64,000 nucleotides of DNA from positions 1 to 64,000 of the forward strand of contig JAFLBE010000012.1 of assembly GCA_017303995.1 (NCBI GenBank). Direction: 5' to 3'. The notes under the pieces are model-generated. The model saw only the letters and a list, made by a program, of their open reading frames with translations, was not told where the DNA came from and ran no database searches. Source of the stretch: Bacteroidota bacterium (GTDB taxonomy: Bacteria; Bacteroidota; JABWAT01). Both the position numbers and the translations under genes were made by a program. Within the stretch, counting starts at the first letter, position 1, and each line of letters begins with the position of its first letter. Below are positions 9,274 to 17,369 of this stretch, in pieces.

Positions 9274-9806
9274 TTAAATGGAATTTCTTCACTCCAGCGG
9301 GGTGATATGTTTGTAGCCCCGGTGAAACCCGGGGTGAACGATCCGAAAACAAATTCCGCATGGCCACAAATCTTTTTTATTTCTATGTCCTGTTTCCGTG
9401 AGGAAGGGGAAACACTGCATTTGTATCTGTTCCGCCCGGAAATAGATTCTTCCAGGATTTCAGATTTGCGGCCGGGCGGTTTGGGTTTTGGGATTGGATT
9501 TTCTACCAGGATGTCGCACCTCTGGAGCGAGGAAAATGCAAAAAGATTGTCATCCTTGCACAGATTCTGGCAGAAATGCAAATAAACAAAAAAAAGTCGG
9601 GAGTTTTGGTTTCCTTCCGCCGTCAACCGGTCGACGCAGCAACCTACTTCGTGCCCGGTTAAATCGAATCTGTGTTTGAAGGAGGCTACTGCCGACTGAG
9701 TTCAGATTCGATCAGGGCCGGAGTGCCAGTTGCAAGTCACAGAGCGGTTGGGCGATAAGGCATTTTGCCCCCTTTTGTGCCGTCAAAAGGGGGTCGTCGA
9801 AGACAA
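9274..9806 (+). repeat. Dispersed non-coding repeat, copy A
   Basis: About 530 bp with no credible gene. Read in reverse complement it aligns along nearly its whole length with 17370-18000 (copy B). Shared landmarks are CTCCAGnGG, the CCCGGGT/ACCGGGG hairpin, TTCCGCCC, GGCCGGGCGGTT, TTCTGGCAGAA, CCGCCGTCAACCGG and GGCATTTTGCCCCCTTTTGTGCCG. Positions 9651-9738 are identical, base for base, to the complement of 17465-17552 (88 bp), while the flanks have diverged clearly. That core contains a 10-bp stem (ATCGAATCTG/CAGATTCGAT) around a loop of about 30 nt. It lies 3' of the dehydrogenase gene at 9884. No transposase or open frame explains it. Confidence 0.85.
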
Positions 9807-9821
9807 AAGAAGGTAGGATGA

Positions 9822-9841
9822 ACCCCCGTCTACACGGGGGT
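9822..9841. repeat. Hairpin ACCCCCGT-CTAC-ACGGGGGT
   Basis: Perfect 8-bp stem with a 4-base loop, preceded by GGATGA and followed by TGAAAG. A near-identical unit lies at 32921-32940 and a weaker one at 18056-18069. It sits 3' of the dehydrogenase gene. Confidence 0.8.
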
Positions 9842-9883
9842 GAAAGGCCTTTTTGCGATTTAACTGAACTTACAATTTAACAT

Positions 9884-10846
9884 TCACAAAACCTTGATAA
9901 CCACATTTCCCGTCTTTTGTTTGGTCTCAACATAGCGGGTGGCTTCTTTGATTTCTTCAAGTGGATAAGTGCGGTCAATTACGGCTTTGTATTTACCTGA
10001 ACTCAGAAGTTCACCAAAAAAGACAATATCTTCTTTGGTGTCTTTCGGGATGGGAAACAAAACTTTTTTTCCGCCCAATAAAGGTGTGATCAAAGCGAGA
10101 AACGGATTCTGGCTCATATATCCAAGCTCAGAAGAAAAATAAATTCCGACCGGATTCAGACTGGCTCTGCATTTGAAAAATGAACTCATCCCAACTGAAT
10201 CCAGAATGACGTCATAGGTTTTTCCGTTTTGGGTGAAATCTTCTTTGGTGTAATCGATCACTTCATCAGCGCCCAATGATTTCATCAGACTGATGTTTTT
10301 GGTGGCACACACGGCGGTAACATGAGAACCATAATATTTTGCAAGTTGTAACCCGGCAGAACCAATTGATCCGGAAGCACCGTTGATCAGGATAGACGGA
10401 TTTTTACTGAAATCTATTTTTCTGATGTAGTTTAAGGCGAGGAATAATCCGTCACAAACGGCAGCAGCATCTTCGAATGACACGTTTGAGGGCTTGATAG
10501 CGATGGAGCCTTTTTCCGGGATGCAAATGTATTCAGCATGTGCCCCAAAATTGTACGCACTCAGACCAAAAACTTCATCACCCGGTTTAAAGGATTTGAC
10601 GTCTTTTCCAACAGATTCCACAACACCAGCAAGTTCACTTCCCAAAATGGTTTTCCTTGGTTTAAAAAGACCACCAACCAACCTGACGATGAAATATTCA
10701 GGTTGTCTGAACCCGCAATCGGTGCGGTTTACTGTAGTTGCATGTATTTTAATGAGGACTTCATTGTCTTTCGGGGTGGGTTTTTTGACGTCTTTGAGTT
10801 GAAGAATGTCGGGAGATCCGTATTCGGTGTAAACAATGGCTTTCAT
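9884..10846 (-). CDS. NAD(P)-dependent medium-chain alcohol dehydrogenase/quinone oxidoreductase
   Basis: 320 residues, the usual length of zinc-independent MDR enzymes. The N-terminal GroES-like fold is seen in VLIKIHATTVNRTDCGFR and LGSELAGVVESVGKDVKSFKPGDEVFGL. A Rossmann nucleotide-binding segment follows (ILINGASGSIGSAGLQLAKYYG, with VDEVIDYT-like strand GADEVIDYTKEDF). No structural zinc cysteines are visible, favouring a quinone-oxidoreductase or enoyl-reductase-like activity; the substrate is unknown. The truncated frame at 18111-18371 is a paralogue of its first 85 residues, and both copies have a related large repeat just 3' of them. Confidence 0.87.
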   Translation of the reverse strand: MKAIVYTEYGSPDILQLKDVKKPTPKDNEVLIKIHATTVNRTDCGFRQPEYFIVRLVGGLFKPRKTILGSELAGVVESVGKDVKSFKPGDEVFGLSAYNFGAHAEYICIPEKGSIAIKPSNVSFEDAAAVCDGLFLALNYIRKIDFSKNPSILINGASGSIGSAGLQLAKYYGSHVTAVCATKNISLMKSLGADEVIDYTKEDFTQNGKTYDVILDSVGMSSFFKCRASLNPVGIYFSSELGYMSQNPFLALITPLLGGKKVLFPIPKDTKEDIVFFGELLSSGKYKAVIDRTYPLEEIKEATRYVETKQKTGNVVIKVL

Positions 10847-10940
10847 CCTGATTTCCTTTTTGGGTTTTGGAAGACAAGTTATGCGTTAACCGGGAGAAAA
10901 GGTTTCGGGAAGGGAGTTTATTGTCTGAGTAAATTGGCAG

Positions 10941-11741
10941 TTATCCCACTTTCTCTTTTATTTTCATTCCGCATGAAGAACAGAAATTTGCATCCTCAGG
11001 ATTCTTGTAGCCACATTTCTGACATGACTTTTTTGGTTCATTTGATTTTGTCATTTCCAGAGTAATTATTCCAGTTGGAACAGCTAAAATGGCATAACCG
11101 ATGATCATTGCAATTGAGGCAAAGAATTTCCCCAGAACCGTTTGGGGGGTAATATCACCATAACCCACTGTTGTAATGGTAACAATGGCCCAGTAAATGC
11201 TCTGTGGAATACTTGAAAACCCATTTTCACCGCTTTCAACTACGTACATCAGCGTGCCCAGAATAACCGTGATGGTTACAACTGCAGAAAGGAAAATCCC
11301 GATTTTGTAGGCACTTCCCTTGAGTGCGTTAATCAGAAACTGTGCCTCTTTGGTAAACCGGATGAGTTTTAATATCCTGAAAACCCTGAGTAATCTGATA
11401 ATTCTGACAATAAGCAGATATTGATACCCATATAAAAACAAACTCAGATAGGTTGGCAAGATTGAGAGTAAATCAACAAAGCCCCAAAAACTGAAAATAT
11501 ACTTAAGTGGTTTAGGATTTACGAAAATCCGGAATCCATATTCGAGTGTAAATAAAAGGGTGAAAATCCATTCTAAAATGTAAAATTCAGTCTTAAACTG
11601 ATCATTAAAGGAGGGGATACTGTCAAGCATGACCACAACAATACTGATCAGAATGGTCCAGAGAAGAACAACATCAAATTGTTTACCGGGTTTGGTATCG
11701 TTCTCAAAAATTATTTTATATAAAGATAGTTTTGTGATCAT
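10941..11741 (-). CDS. Voltage-gated K+ channel with C-terminal zinc ribbon
   Basis: 266 residues with six membrane segments. An S4-like helix with regularly spaced arginines lies at about residues 112-130 (IVRIIRLLRVFRILKLIRF). A pore loop carries the potassium selectivity filter TVGYGD at residues 191-196, followed by an S6 helix. The cytoplasmic tail ends in a four-cysteine zinc ribbon (C240, C243, C254, C257; CQKCGYKNP...FCSSCG). The channel core is the KvAP/Kv-like ion-transporter family and gives selective K+ flux across the inner membrane. The zinc ribbon could be a regulatory or oligomerisation module. Channel identity is sure; gating is inferred. Confidence 0.9.
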   Translation of the reverse strand: MITKLSLYKIIFENDTKPGKQFDVVLLWTILISIVVVMLDSIPSFNDQFKTEFYILEWIFTLLFTLEYGFRIFVNPKPLKYIFSFWGFVDLLSILPTYLSLFLYGYQYLLIVRIIRLLRVFRILKLIRFTKEAQFLINALKGSAYKIGIFLSAVVTITVILGTLMYVVESGENGFSSIPQSIYWAIVTITTVGYGDITPQTVLGKFFASIAMIIGYAILAVPTGIITLEMTKSNEPKKSCQKCGYKNPEDANFCSSCGMKIKEKVG

Positions 11742-12090
11742 TTAATTCGGTGATATTTCAGCTTTTTCTTTTTGAATGTTTCGACGGATTTAATGTACCT
11801 CAAATTGAAATTGGTTTCAAGTTCAATGAGCTGACAAGTAAAAATGTTGAAAAAACACGATGGAATTTGGGGGGATTTTCAACACGGGAAAAATAAGTAA
11901 TGTCATTCCCGCGTTACATATCTGTCAACTGACTGAAAGGCGGGTCATGAAAAAAACAATGTCATTCCCGCGAAGGCGGGAATCCATCCATCCGATCCTT
12001 CCGAAATTTTACCTGAAATTTGAATTATTTAGACTGATTCCCAATTTTGACCCTAACCCGATAGCTTCAACATTGTATTTATAATTTTTT
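11742..12090. other. Intergenic region before the GIY-YIG gene
   Basis: No gene is visible over about 350 bases between two divergently oriented genes. It holds a half hairpin unit at 11899 (GTCATTCCCGCG without its second arm) and the complete unit at 11964-11983. Confidence 0.6.
11964..11983 (+). repeat. GTCATTCCCGC hairpin, left of GIY-YIG gene
   Basis: ATTCCCGC-GAAG-GCGGGAAT with the family flanks GTC before and CCATCC after. It is 107 bases upstream of the GIY-YIG start codon. The copy at 12407-12426 is the same unit in reverse orientation on the other side of the gene. Confidence 0.9.
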
Positions 12091-12378
12091 ATGAACAATT
12101 ACTACGTTTATATCATGGCAACCCAACCAAACGGAACCCTATATATTGGAATAACCAATAATTTGATACGTCGTGTTTATGACCATAAAAATGAAACACT
12201 TGATGGGTTTACCAAGAAATACAAGGTTCATCTTTTAGTTTGGTTTGATTCAACAAATTCTGTGGAATCTGCAATTATTAGGGAAAAGCAATTAAAAAAG
12301 TGGAACCGACAATGGAAAATCAATCTGATTGAATCATCCAATCCAGATTGGAAGGATTTGTCTAACGGTTGGTACTAA
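12091..12378 (+). CDS. GIY-YIG nuclease superfamily protein (UPF0213-like)
   Basis: 95 residues. The GIY-YIG core is present as YVYIMATQ...GTLYIGIT, with the conserved arginine in NNLIRRVYDHK and a downstream glutamate in ESAIIREKQLKKW. This is the compact, single-domain UPF0213/YhbQ type, an endonuclease fold without a DNA-binding extension. The start ATG has no strong ribosome site; codons look typical of the window. The gene is enclosed by two inverted GTCATTCCCGC hairpins at 11964 and 12407. Whether it acts on these hairpins is unknown. Confidence 0.88.
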   Translation: MNNYYVYIMATQPNGTLYIGITNNLIRRVYDHKNETLDGFTKKYKVHLLVWFDSTNSVESAIIREKQLKKWNRQWKINLIESSNPDWKDLSNGWY

Positions 12379-12406
12379 TTCGAATTTCAAAAGACAGGAG
12401 GGATGG

Positions 12407-12426
12407 ATTCCCGCCTTCGCGGGAAT
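12407..12426 (-). repeat. GTCATTCCCGC hairpin, right of GIY-YIG gene (inverted)
   Basis: ATTCCCGC-CTTC-GCGGGAAT flanked by GGATGG and GACA, the reverse complement of the unit at 11964 including its flanks. It begins 28 bases after the GIY-YIG stop codon. Confidence 0.9.
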
Positions 12427-12469
12427 GACAATTCTCACAAAATGCGAAAAAAGAATAAGATTCCAATCA

Positions 12470-13180
12470 TCATTCCATCGGTAATTCCATCAATAAAACT
12501 TCTGCCTCTGAATCTGCCTGAACGGTGATTTTATCGGTTTCCCAAAGGCCAAGTCCATCACGGGATGAGAGTTGGTGTCCGCTGATGTTCACATTTCCGG
12601 AAAGCACAAATGCATAAACGCCGTTTCCGGTTGCCTTCAGCGCATACTCCGCGGTGAAATTCTTTTCCAGTTTTCCCAGATGAAACCAGGCATTCTGATG
12701 AATCCAGACGCCGGCGTCATCTGCATTTGGAGATAAAATCTGCTGCAATTTATTTTGTCTGTCGGCCGGATTCAACGAAATCTGATCATACCGGGGTTTA
12801 ACGCCGCGTCTGTCAGGGAAAACCCATATTTGCAGGAATTTTACAGCCTTGTCGGTGTTTTTATTGTACTCACTGTGTCTGATTCCGGTTCCGGCACTCA
12901 TCACCTGAATATCACCATGGCGGATGACAGTTGTGTTACCCATGCTGTCTTTGTGTTCGAGGTCGCCTTCGAGCGGAATTGAAATGATTTCCATGTTGTC
13001 ATGCGGATGGGTTCCGAATCCCATTCCGGCAGCAACGGCGTCATCATTCAATACCCGTAAAACCCCAAAATGCATCCGGTCAGGATTGTAATAATTTGCA
13101 AAACTGAACGTGTGGTGACTGTTCAGCCAGCCGTGATCAGCATGACCACGGGTTTCAGCTTTGTGTAAAATCGTTTTCAT
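12470..13180 (-). CDS. Pirin-family bicupin (YhhW-like)
   Basis: 236 residues from ATG 13180, chosen because AGGA lies upstream and the conserved pirin N-terminus (AETRGHADHGWLNSHHTFSFANYYNP) follows. The metal-binding histidines of the first cupin are visible (GFGTHPHDNMEIISIPLEG, HGDIQVMSAGTGIRHSEYN). Pirins of this type bind iron and some show quercetin 2,3-dioxygenase activity; the in vivo role is usually linked to stress. It is last in a same-strand series of membrane protein, Crp-like regulator, YceI and pirin. Confidence 0.9.
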   Translation of the reverse strand: MKTILHKAETRGHADHGWLNSHHTFSFANYYNPDRMHFGVLRVLNDDAVAAGMGFGTHPHDNMEIISIPLEGDLEHKDSMGNTTVIRHGDIQVMSAGTGIRHSEYNKNTDKAVKFLQIWVFPDRRGVKPRYDQISLNPADRQNKLQQILSPNADDAGVWIHQNAWFHLGKLEKNFTAEYALKATGNGVYAFVLSGNVNISGHQLSSRDGLGLWETDKITVQADSEAEVLLMELPME

Positions 13181-13237
13181 GTTTTTTCCTGAAATTACAG
13201 GTGTTGTTTTAATGAACATTTTTAAGGGAATTGTCAA

Positions 13238-13254
13238 CCCGGATCAAGTCCGGG
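13238..13254. repeat. CCCGGA-TCAAG-TCCGGG hairpin
   Basis: 6-bp stem in the gap between the YceI and pirin genes, with TTGTCA before and CATGACATCC after, resembling the flanks of the GTCATTCCCGC units. Probably a variant of that hairpin family. Confidence 0.6.
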
Positions 13255-13277
13255 CATGACATCCAAAAAACAGTTTC

Positions 13278-13826
13278 TTATGCACTAACAGCAACTTGCT
13301 TGACGAACTGTACTTCTGCATTGATTCTAACTTCTTCGCTGACCAATACGCCACCTGATTCAAGGGCTGCATTCCAGTTGAGTCCCCAGTCTTTACGGTT
13401 CAATTTTCCGCTGACTGAAAATCCTGCTTTTTCATTTCCCCAGGGATCTTTCATCAATCCACCGAATTCAACATTCAACGTTACTTCTTTGGTGATGCCT
13501 TTCATGTTGAGATTTCCGGTTAATTTGAAATTCTCATCGTCCAGCCGTGAAAAGGCAGTTCCTTCGAAAACCAGTTCCGGGAAAACTTCCGTATCAAAAA
13601 AATCGGCACTGCGAAGATGCGCATCACGGTCGGTGCTGTTGGTGAATATGGAAGCAGCATCAAGGGTGAGATTGATTTTTGCTTTACTGAAATCATTTCC
13701 GGCGGCAACAATGGTTCCGTTGAATGACTTGAATTCACCTTTAACATTGGTGATCATCAGATGCTTAACTTTGAAGATGATTTCGCTGTGTGACGGGTCG
13801 ATAACCCAGGTTTGAAGATTTTCCAT
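13278..13826 (-). CDS. YceI-family lipid/isoprenoid-binding protein
   Basis: 182 residues with the YceI lipocalin-like barrel: W-VIDPSHSEIIFKVKHLMITNVKGEF at the start, RDAHLRSADFFDTEVFPELVFEG in the middle, and LNRKDWGLNW near the end. The family binds polyisoprenoid or amphiphilic ligands. No signal peptide is present, so this member is probably cytoplasmic. AAAGGA precedes the start. It lies 104 bases downstream of the Crp-like regulator and before pirin, suggesting a stress-related group under that regulator; the regulation is inference. Confidence 0.92.
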   Translation of the reverse strand: MENLQTWVIDPSHSEIIFKVKHLMITNVKGEFKSFNGTIVAAGNDFSKAKINLTLDAASIFTNSTDRDAHLRSADFFDTEVFPELVFEGTAFSRLDDENFKLTGNLNMKGITKEVTLNVEFGGLMKDPWGNEKAGFSVSGKLNRKDWGLNWNAALESGGVLVSEEVRINAEVQFVKQVAVSA

Positions 13827-13930
13827 TTTTATGGTCCTTTACTTTGTTTTGTTTTCTGTTTGTAACACTACAAAGTTCCGGATTATTTTCTGGCGACTCG
13901 TTCACATATGTTAATAAGTGAAAAGGTGTT

Positions 13931-14518
13931 TTATTTCCTTTCAGCCAGTTCTTTTCTGATGCGGCTGAGGGATTGCGGTTTGATACCCAGATAAGTAGCG
14001 ATGAGGTATTGTGGAATCCGTTGAACGAATTCAGGGTGAAGTTGTGAGAATTCAAGATACCGGTGTTCGGCATCGGTACTATTGGTTCGGGCAAGTCTGT
14101 ATTGCAGGGCAACAAAGGCATTTTGTATCAGGATTCTGAAAAAATGCTCAAACATGTGGCTCGACTGACAGATTTTCTCGAAGTTTTCTTTGTTCACCAC
14201 CAAAGCTTCGGTGGGTTCTAAAGTTTCAATGGAATACATGCCCGGCCGGTTTGAGAAAAAGCTGTACTGATCGGTTATCCAATAGCCTTCCAGAGCAAAC
14301 TGAATGGCATGTTTGTCTCCATGATCATTGACGATGTAGGAATAGGCTGATCCTTTTACCAGAAAATAGACATATTTGCAATGTTCACCTTCCTGAGAAA
14401 GAAGGGTCTTTCTATCAAAGGATTTCACAAACGAATGTCTGCAAAAAAGAGCAAATTCCTCATCCGTCAGCGTGTGACCAATGGCCCTGAGTATGTTTTT
14501 TGCGAGTAAATCCTGCAT
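13931..14518 (-). CDS. Crp/Fnr-type regulator with cyclic-nucleotide-binding domain
   Basis: 195 residues. Residues about 20-120 form a cNMP-binding beta-roll (LLSQEGEHCKYVYFLVKGSAYSY; VNDHGDKHAIQFALEGYWI). The C-terminus has a helix-turn-helix (RIPQYLIATYLGIKPQSLSRIRKEL). Bacteroidota carry many members of this group with a shortened HTH, regulating nearby genes. It starts 11 bases after the membrane-protein gene upstream, and YceI and pirin follow on the same strand, so it may control that set. Confidence 0.88.
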   Translation of the reverse strand: MQDLLAKNILRAIGHTLTDEEFALFCRHSFVKSFDRKTLLSQEGEHCKYVYFLVKGSAYSYIVNDHGDKHAIQFALEGYWITDQYSFFSNRPGMYSIETLEPTEALVVNKENFEKICQSSHMFEHFFRILIQNAFVALQYRLARTNSTDAEHRYLEFSQLHPEFVQRIPQYLIATYLGIKPQSLSRIRKELAERK

Positions 14519-14529
14519 GGAAACGGGTT

Positions 14530-14913
14530 TTAACTTAGTTTTTTAATGATAAATGCAGCAAAAAAGGCTTCAAATAAACTCAACGGAATTGCAACCGGCA
14601 AAATTCCAAGGGGTAACACGCCAAGATTTCCGATGACGAGCCACATTAATACAAAACCGATTCCCCAGGAAATCAGGAACGTTTCTGTAAGTGAGAATTT
14701 TGTGGCGAGAATAAAAATGACGATAGCAAAACATAAAGACCAAACACCCCACATTGCCCCATTTATGGGTTCGGATGGAAAGTTAAGACCAAGATTTGAG
14801 TAGTGGTCCGTCCAAAAAGATAAAAGGATAAACTGATTCCTTACAAATTCTGAAAGACTGATCCAGATTGTGGCTGCAAAAATGGGAAGAATGGTTTTTT
14901 TCAGGAAAAGCAT
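14530..14913 (-). CDS. Small four-helix membrane protein, unknown
   Basis: 127 residues with about four hydrophobic helices (residues 8-25, 56-72, 78-97, 101-124) and no recognised motif. The helices include WGVWSLCFAIVIFIL and GNLGVLPLGILPVAIPLSLF. It ends 11 bases before the Crp-like gene, so the two are probably co-transcribed. Function unknown. Confidence 0.7.
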   Translation of the reverse strand: MLFLKKTILPIFAATIWISLSEFVRNQFILLSFWTDHYSNLGLNFPSEPINGAMWGVWSLCFAIVIFILATKFSLTETFLISWGIGFVLMWLVIGNLGVLPLGILPVAIPLSLFEAFFAAFIIKKLS

Positions 14914-15065
14914 TGGAGTGTCCTTTCTTGGATTTTAGCTGGAAAATGGATAGCGGATTTGCCGTTTAATTTGGCTAAAGATAATTTTTATTTTTTCAAA
15001 TGGGAAACTGGGTCCGAACTGGATGGGTAAAAGGAAGGTTGAAATGAGGTGGGATTTGAGAGGAA

Positions 15066-15101
15066 TTACCGTCTTTCCTTCTTTAAACGGAAAGACGGTA
15101 A
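15066..15101. repeat. 13-bp perfect hairpin (TTACCGTCTTTCC/GGAAAGACGGTAA)
   Basis: Perfect 13-bp stem with a 10-nt loop, 16 bases downstream of the DUF4395 stop. No poly-U tract follows on either strand, so it is not a standard intrinsic terminator. I see no second copy in the window. Confidence 0.85.
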
Positions 15102-15116
15102 AGTCATAAAATAGGC

Positions 15117-15770
15117 TTACTTTGGTTGTTCCAGTCCAAACAAATCAAAAGGTTTGATACTTAGAATATCATTGAACAGATATACAAGTAAAACTGCAAA
15201 CCCGATAAAGGCAAGAACAATCAGGAATTGACCAAAATTGGATTTCTGAATCTCGTGTCTCGATTTGATATCACAAACTTCACCGGGGCAGTATTGTGCT
15301 TTGTCCTTGTAAATCATGGCATAAAATTTACATCCAAGACAAATCCCGAAAGCTGCTTCGAAAAACAGAAAAATCAGACAGATCATGCAGATAATTCCGG
15401 TGATTGGACTGAAGGAATTCACCACAACTAAAAGGATGAACATGGTAAGTGCCAGAATAACCCCGATGATCCAGGCAATCTTTTTTTGTTTGGCGCCGAC
15501 ATATTCAGGAGTCTGATTTCTGACAATCCACCGACCCATGATTAGAGTTGGAGCAAACTTCGGATTGATAAAAACCCGGATTGAAATATCCACCAGAAAA
15601 AGCATGGTTGCGTATTTCAGCATCAGGAAATCACCTTTGTAGATGACTTGCAGAATGGAAATAAACATCATTAAAAACAAAATCCCTGCTGCTGCCCGTA
15701 TTTCACGTTCGTTTAAAACCGGAATGGAATATCCTTCAACGATTTCACCGAAATTAACTATTTTACTCAT
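15117..15770 (-). CDS. DUF4395 membrane protein
   Basis: 217 residues from ATG 15770; the frame extends to 15842, but conservation begins near VNFGEIVEGYSIPVLNEREIRAAAG. Four or so transmembrane helices follow. A pair of cysteines (FGICLGCKFY) is typical of DUF4395, and a further pair occurs in QYCPGEVCDIKS. The paired cysteines suggest thiol or metal chemistry at the membrane, but no function is established. It is monocistronic, bounded by hairpins on both sides. Confidence 0.82.
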   Translation of the reverse strand: MSKIVNFGEIVEGYSIPVLNEREIRAAAGILFLMMFISILQVIYKGDFLMLKYATMLFLVDISIRVFINPKFAPTLIMGRWIVRNQTPEYVGAKQKKIAWIIGVILALTMFILLVVVNSFSPITGIICMICLIFLFFEAAFGICLGCKFYAMIYKDKAQYCPGEVCDIKSRHEIQKSNFGQFLIVLAFIGFAVLLVYLFNDILSIKPFDLFGLEQPK

Positions 15771-15835
15771 GGTTGCTGCTTTCTGTTGGTTTTTGATAAA
15801 AATAAATGTGTTTGATTTAAATGTGTGTTTAAGTG

Positions 15836-15915
15836 TTGTCATTCCCGCGAAGGCGGGAATCCATCCCCCGTGTTCGGGTAATTAATACTGGATTCCCGCC
15901 TTCGCGGGAATGACA
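15836..15915. repeat. Inverted pair of GTCATTCCCGC hairpins (REPIN-like)
   Basis: Two complete hairpin units (15841-15860 and 15892-15911) face each other across 31 bases: GTC-[hairpin]-CCATCC ... GGATTC-[hairpin]-GACATC. This head-to-head arrangement is like REP doublets (REPINs). It lies between the DUF418 and DUF4395 genes. Confidence 0.88.
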
Positions 15916-16038
15916 TCGGAAAAGCTAACTTCCGTAACGGACCCTGAGGCTCTCGAAGGGGCCGGAGAAACGCCATCACCCCAAACCCACCTTCTACGGC
16001 ATCCGTACGAAAAAGATCATGATCCCAAACTGATCCAT

Positions 16039-17211
16039 TTATTTTGCGCCGATCCACGTTCCCCGATGCCATAAAGTTTCGAGCGGACCCTGAGCGTGCC
16101 GGTTCATCCACCAGGTACTGAAAAGTCCCTGCACGAGGGCAAGAGCAAGTCCGATAAGGAGGCAATAAGTAGCTCCGGTGTACAGATACAAGGCGAACCC
16201 GAATCCGTAATAAAGGGTTGATCCGATCACCGATTGAATGACATAGTTGGATAAACTCATCCGGCCGATGGGGGAAAGCAAATGAAGTGCCCGGTGAAAA
16301 AAGGACGATTGAAACGCCAGTACAAACCCGGAAACCAGAATCATCATGAACGCCATATTTGACCAGGAAGAAACTATCGTGAGCAACGGTCTGCGTATAG
16401 CTTCACTATCAATCCAGAGCCCGAGTCCATTTTTAACAAGAAAAAGTGGAAGGAAAGCTAGGGTAGCGAAGAAAAACACCATCCGCCAGAACTTTTTGTT
16501 TCTGTCATTCAGAACAAAAAAGGACATCCGCCCGGCCAGCATGCCAAACATAAATAAAGAAAGCGTTTGGAAGACCCGGCCGTTTTCCCAGTTCCATAGA
16601 AAAACCGCTGGCTTTCCGTTGGTAAGATTTCCGGTAACAGTATCGAAAAAAGAAGTTCCGGTGATGTAGCTACCCATTTTGCCGAAGTATGACCAGGATA
16701 CCGGATCACCCAGGTGCACATCGGGATGCTGAATTGCCCTTGTCAGGTTGAACCATTCATAAGGCTGAAGCATGAGAAAAAGGGCAATTCCAAAGACGAG
16801 CCGGTTGCTGAGTTTGGAAACCGGAATCAGAAAAAAACCAATCAGCGCATAAATCGTGAGAATATCGCCCTGATAAAAGGCAGAATTGACCAATCCGAAT
16901 CCGAGTAAAAGCACGAGCCGCCAGGCAAAACGTCCCCGGAAGTCATGTCCTTTTTTCTCCTGATTGTCTGATTGGATGAAGAAGGTAAGTCCGAACAGCA
17001 GGGCAAAAATGGCATAAGATTTACCTGAAAACAGAAAGAATAAGGTTTCCCAGATGCCTTTATCTAAGGTGACCATCCAGGCAGGCAATCCAGCAGGGAA
17101 AAAGAAAAAATCGAAATGTTCGATGTTGTGCAGCAGCATGATGGAAACGATGGCAAATCCACGAAGGGCATCCACAACAGACAGACGGGAAAGGGAAGAA
17201 GGTGTGGTCAT
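16039..17211 (-). CDS. DUF418 (YeiB-like) membrane protein
   Basis: 390 residues. It begins with the family signature SVVDALRGFAIVSIMLLHNIEHF and ends in the DUF418 domain (HLLSPIGRMSLSNYVIQSVIGSTLYYG...GLALALVQGLFSTWWMNRHAQGPLETLWH). About ten hydrophobic helices make it an inner-membrane protein, related at the N-terminus to acyltransferase-3-type HGxxxxxD-less proteins. Family members are of unknown or transport/acyltransfer function. It has no close operon partner. Confidence 0.9.
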   Translation of the reverse strand: MTTPSSLSRLSVVDALRGFAIVSIMLLHNIEHFDFFFFPAGLPAWMVTLDKGIWETLFFLFSGKSYAIFALLFGLTFFIQSDNQEKKGHDFRGRFAWRLVLLLGFGLVNSAFYQGDILTIYALIGFFLIPVSKLSNRLVFGIALFLMLQPYEWFNLTRAIQHPDVHLGDPVSWSYFGKMGSYITGTSFFDTVTGNLTNGKPAVFLWNWENGRVFQTLSLFMFGMLAGRMSFFVLNDRNKKFWRMVFFFATLAFLPLFLVKNGLGLWIDSEAIRRPLLTIVSSWSNMAFMMILVSGFVLAFQSSFFHRALHLLSPIGRMSLSNYVIQSVIGSTLYYGFGFALYLYTGATYCLLIGLALALVQGLFSTWWMNRHAQGPLETLWHRGTWIGAK

Positions 17212-17315
17212 AAACTAGTTGGTTTGGAATGATGGATGTTAAGGATGGTCAGTTAAATGACAAGGTTAAAAGTAAGATGAAAAGGTGACGGATTCAATTT
17301 TTGGTTTTTTGCCTT

Positions 17316-17353
17316 GTCATTCCCGTCCTGCCATCGGGAGGGATCCATTCTGC
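17316..17353. repeat. Divergent GTCATTCCCG hairpin
   Basis: GTCATTCCCGTCCTGCCATCGGGAGGGATCCATT: family flanks with an imperfect CCCG/CGGG stem. It borders repeat copy B on the left. Confidence 0.55.
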
Positions 17354-17369
17354 CGTTTCCCATAACTTC

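Noticed and set aside
9270-9626. Several 60-118-codon frames within repeat copy A
   Set aside because: Frames on both strands are not maintained in copy B, which has indels that are not multiples of three.
9274-9806. Repeat copies as insertion sequences
   Set aside because: No transposase frame, no clear terminal inverted repeats and no target duplication around whole copies were found.
13231-13815. 194-codon open frame antisense to YceI
   Set aside because: YceI on the minus strand has all family motifs; the antisense frame has none.
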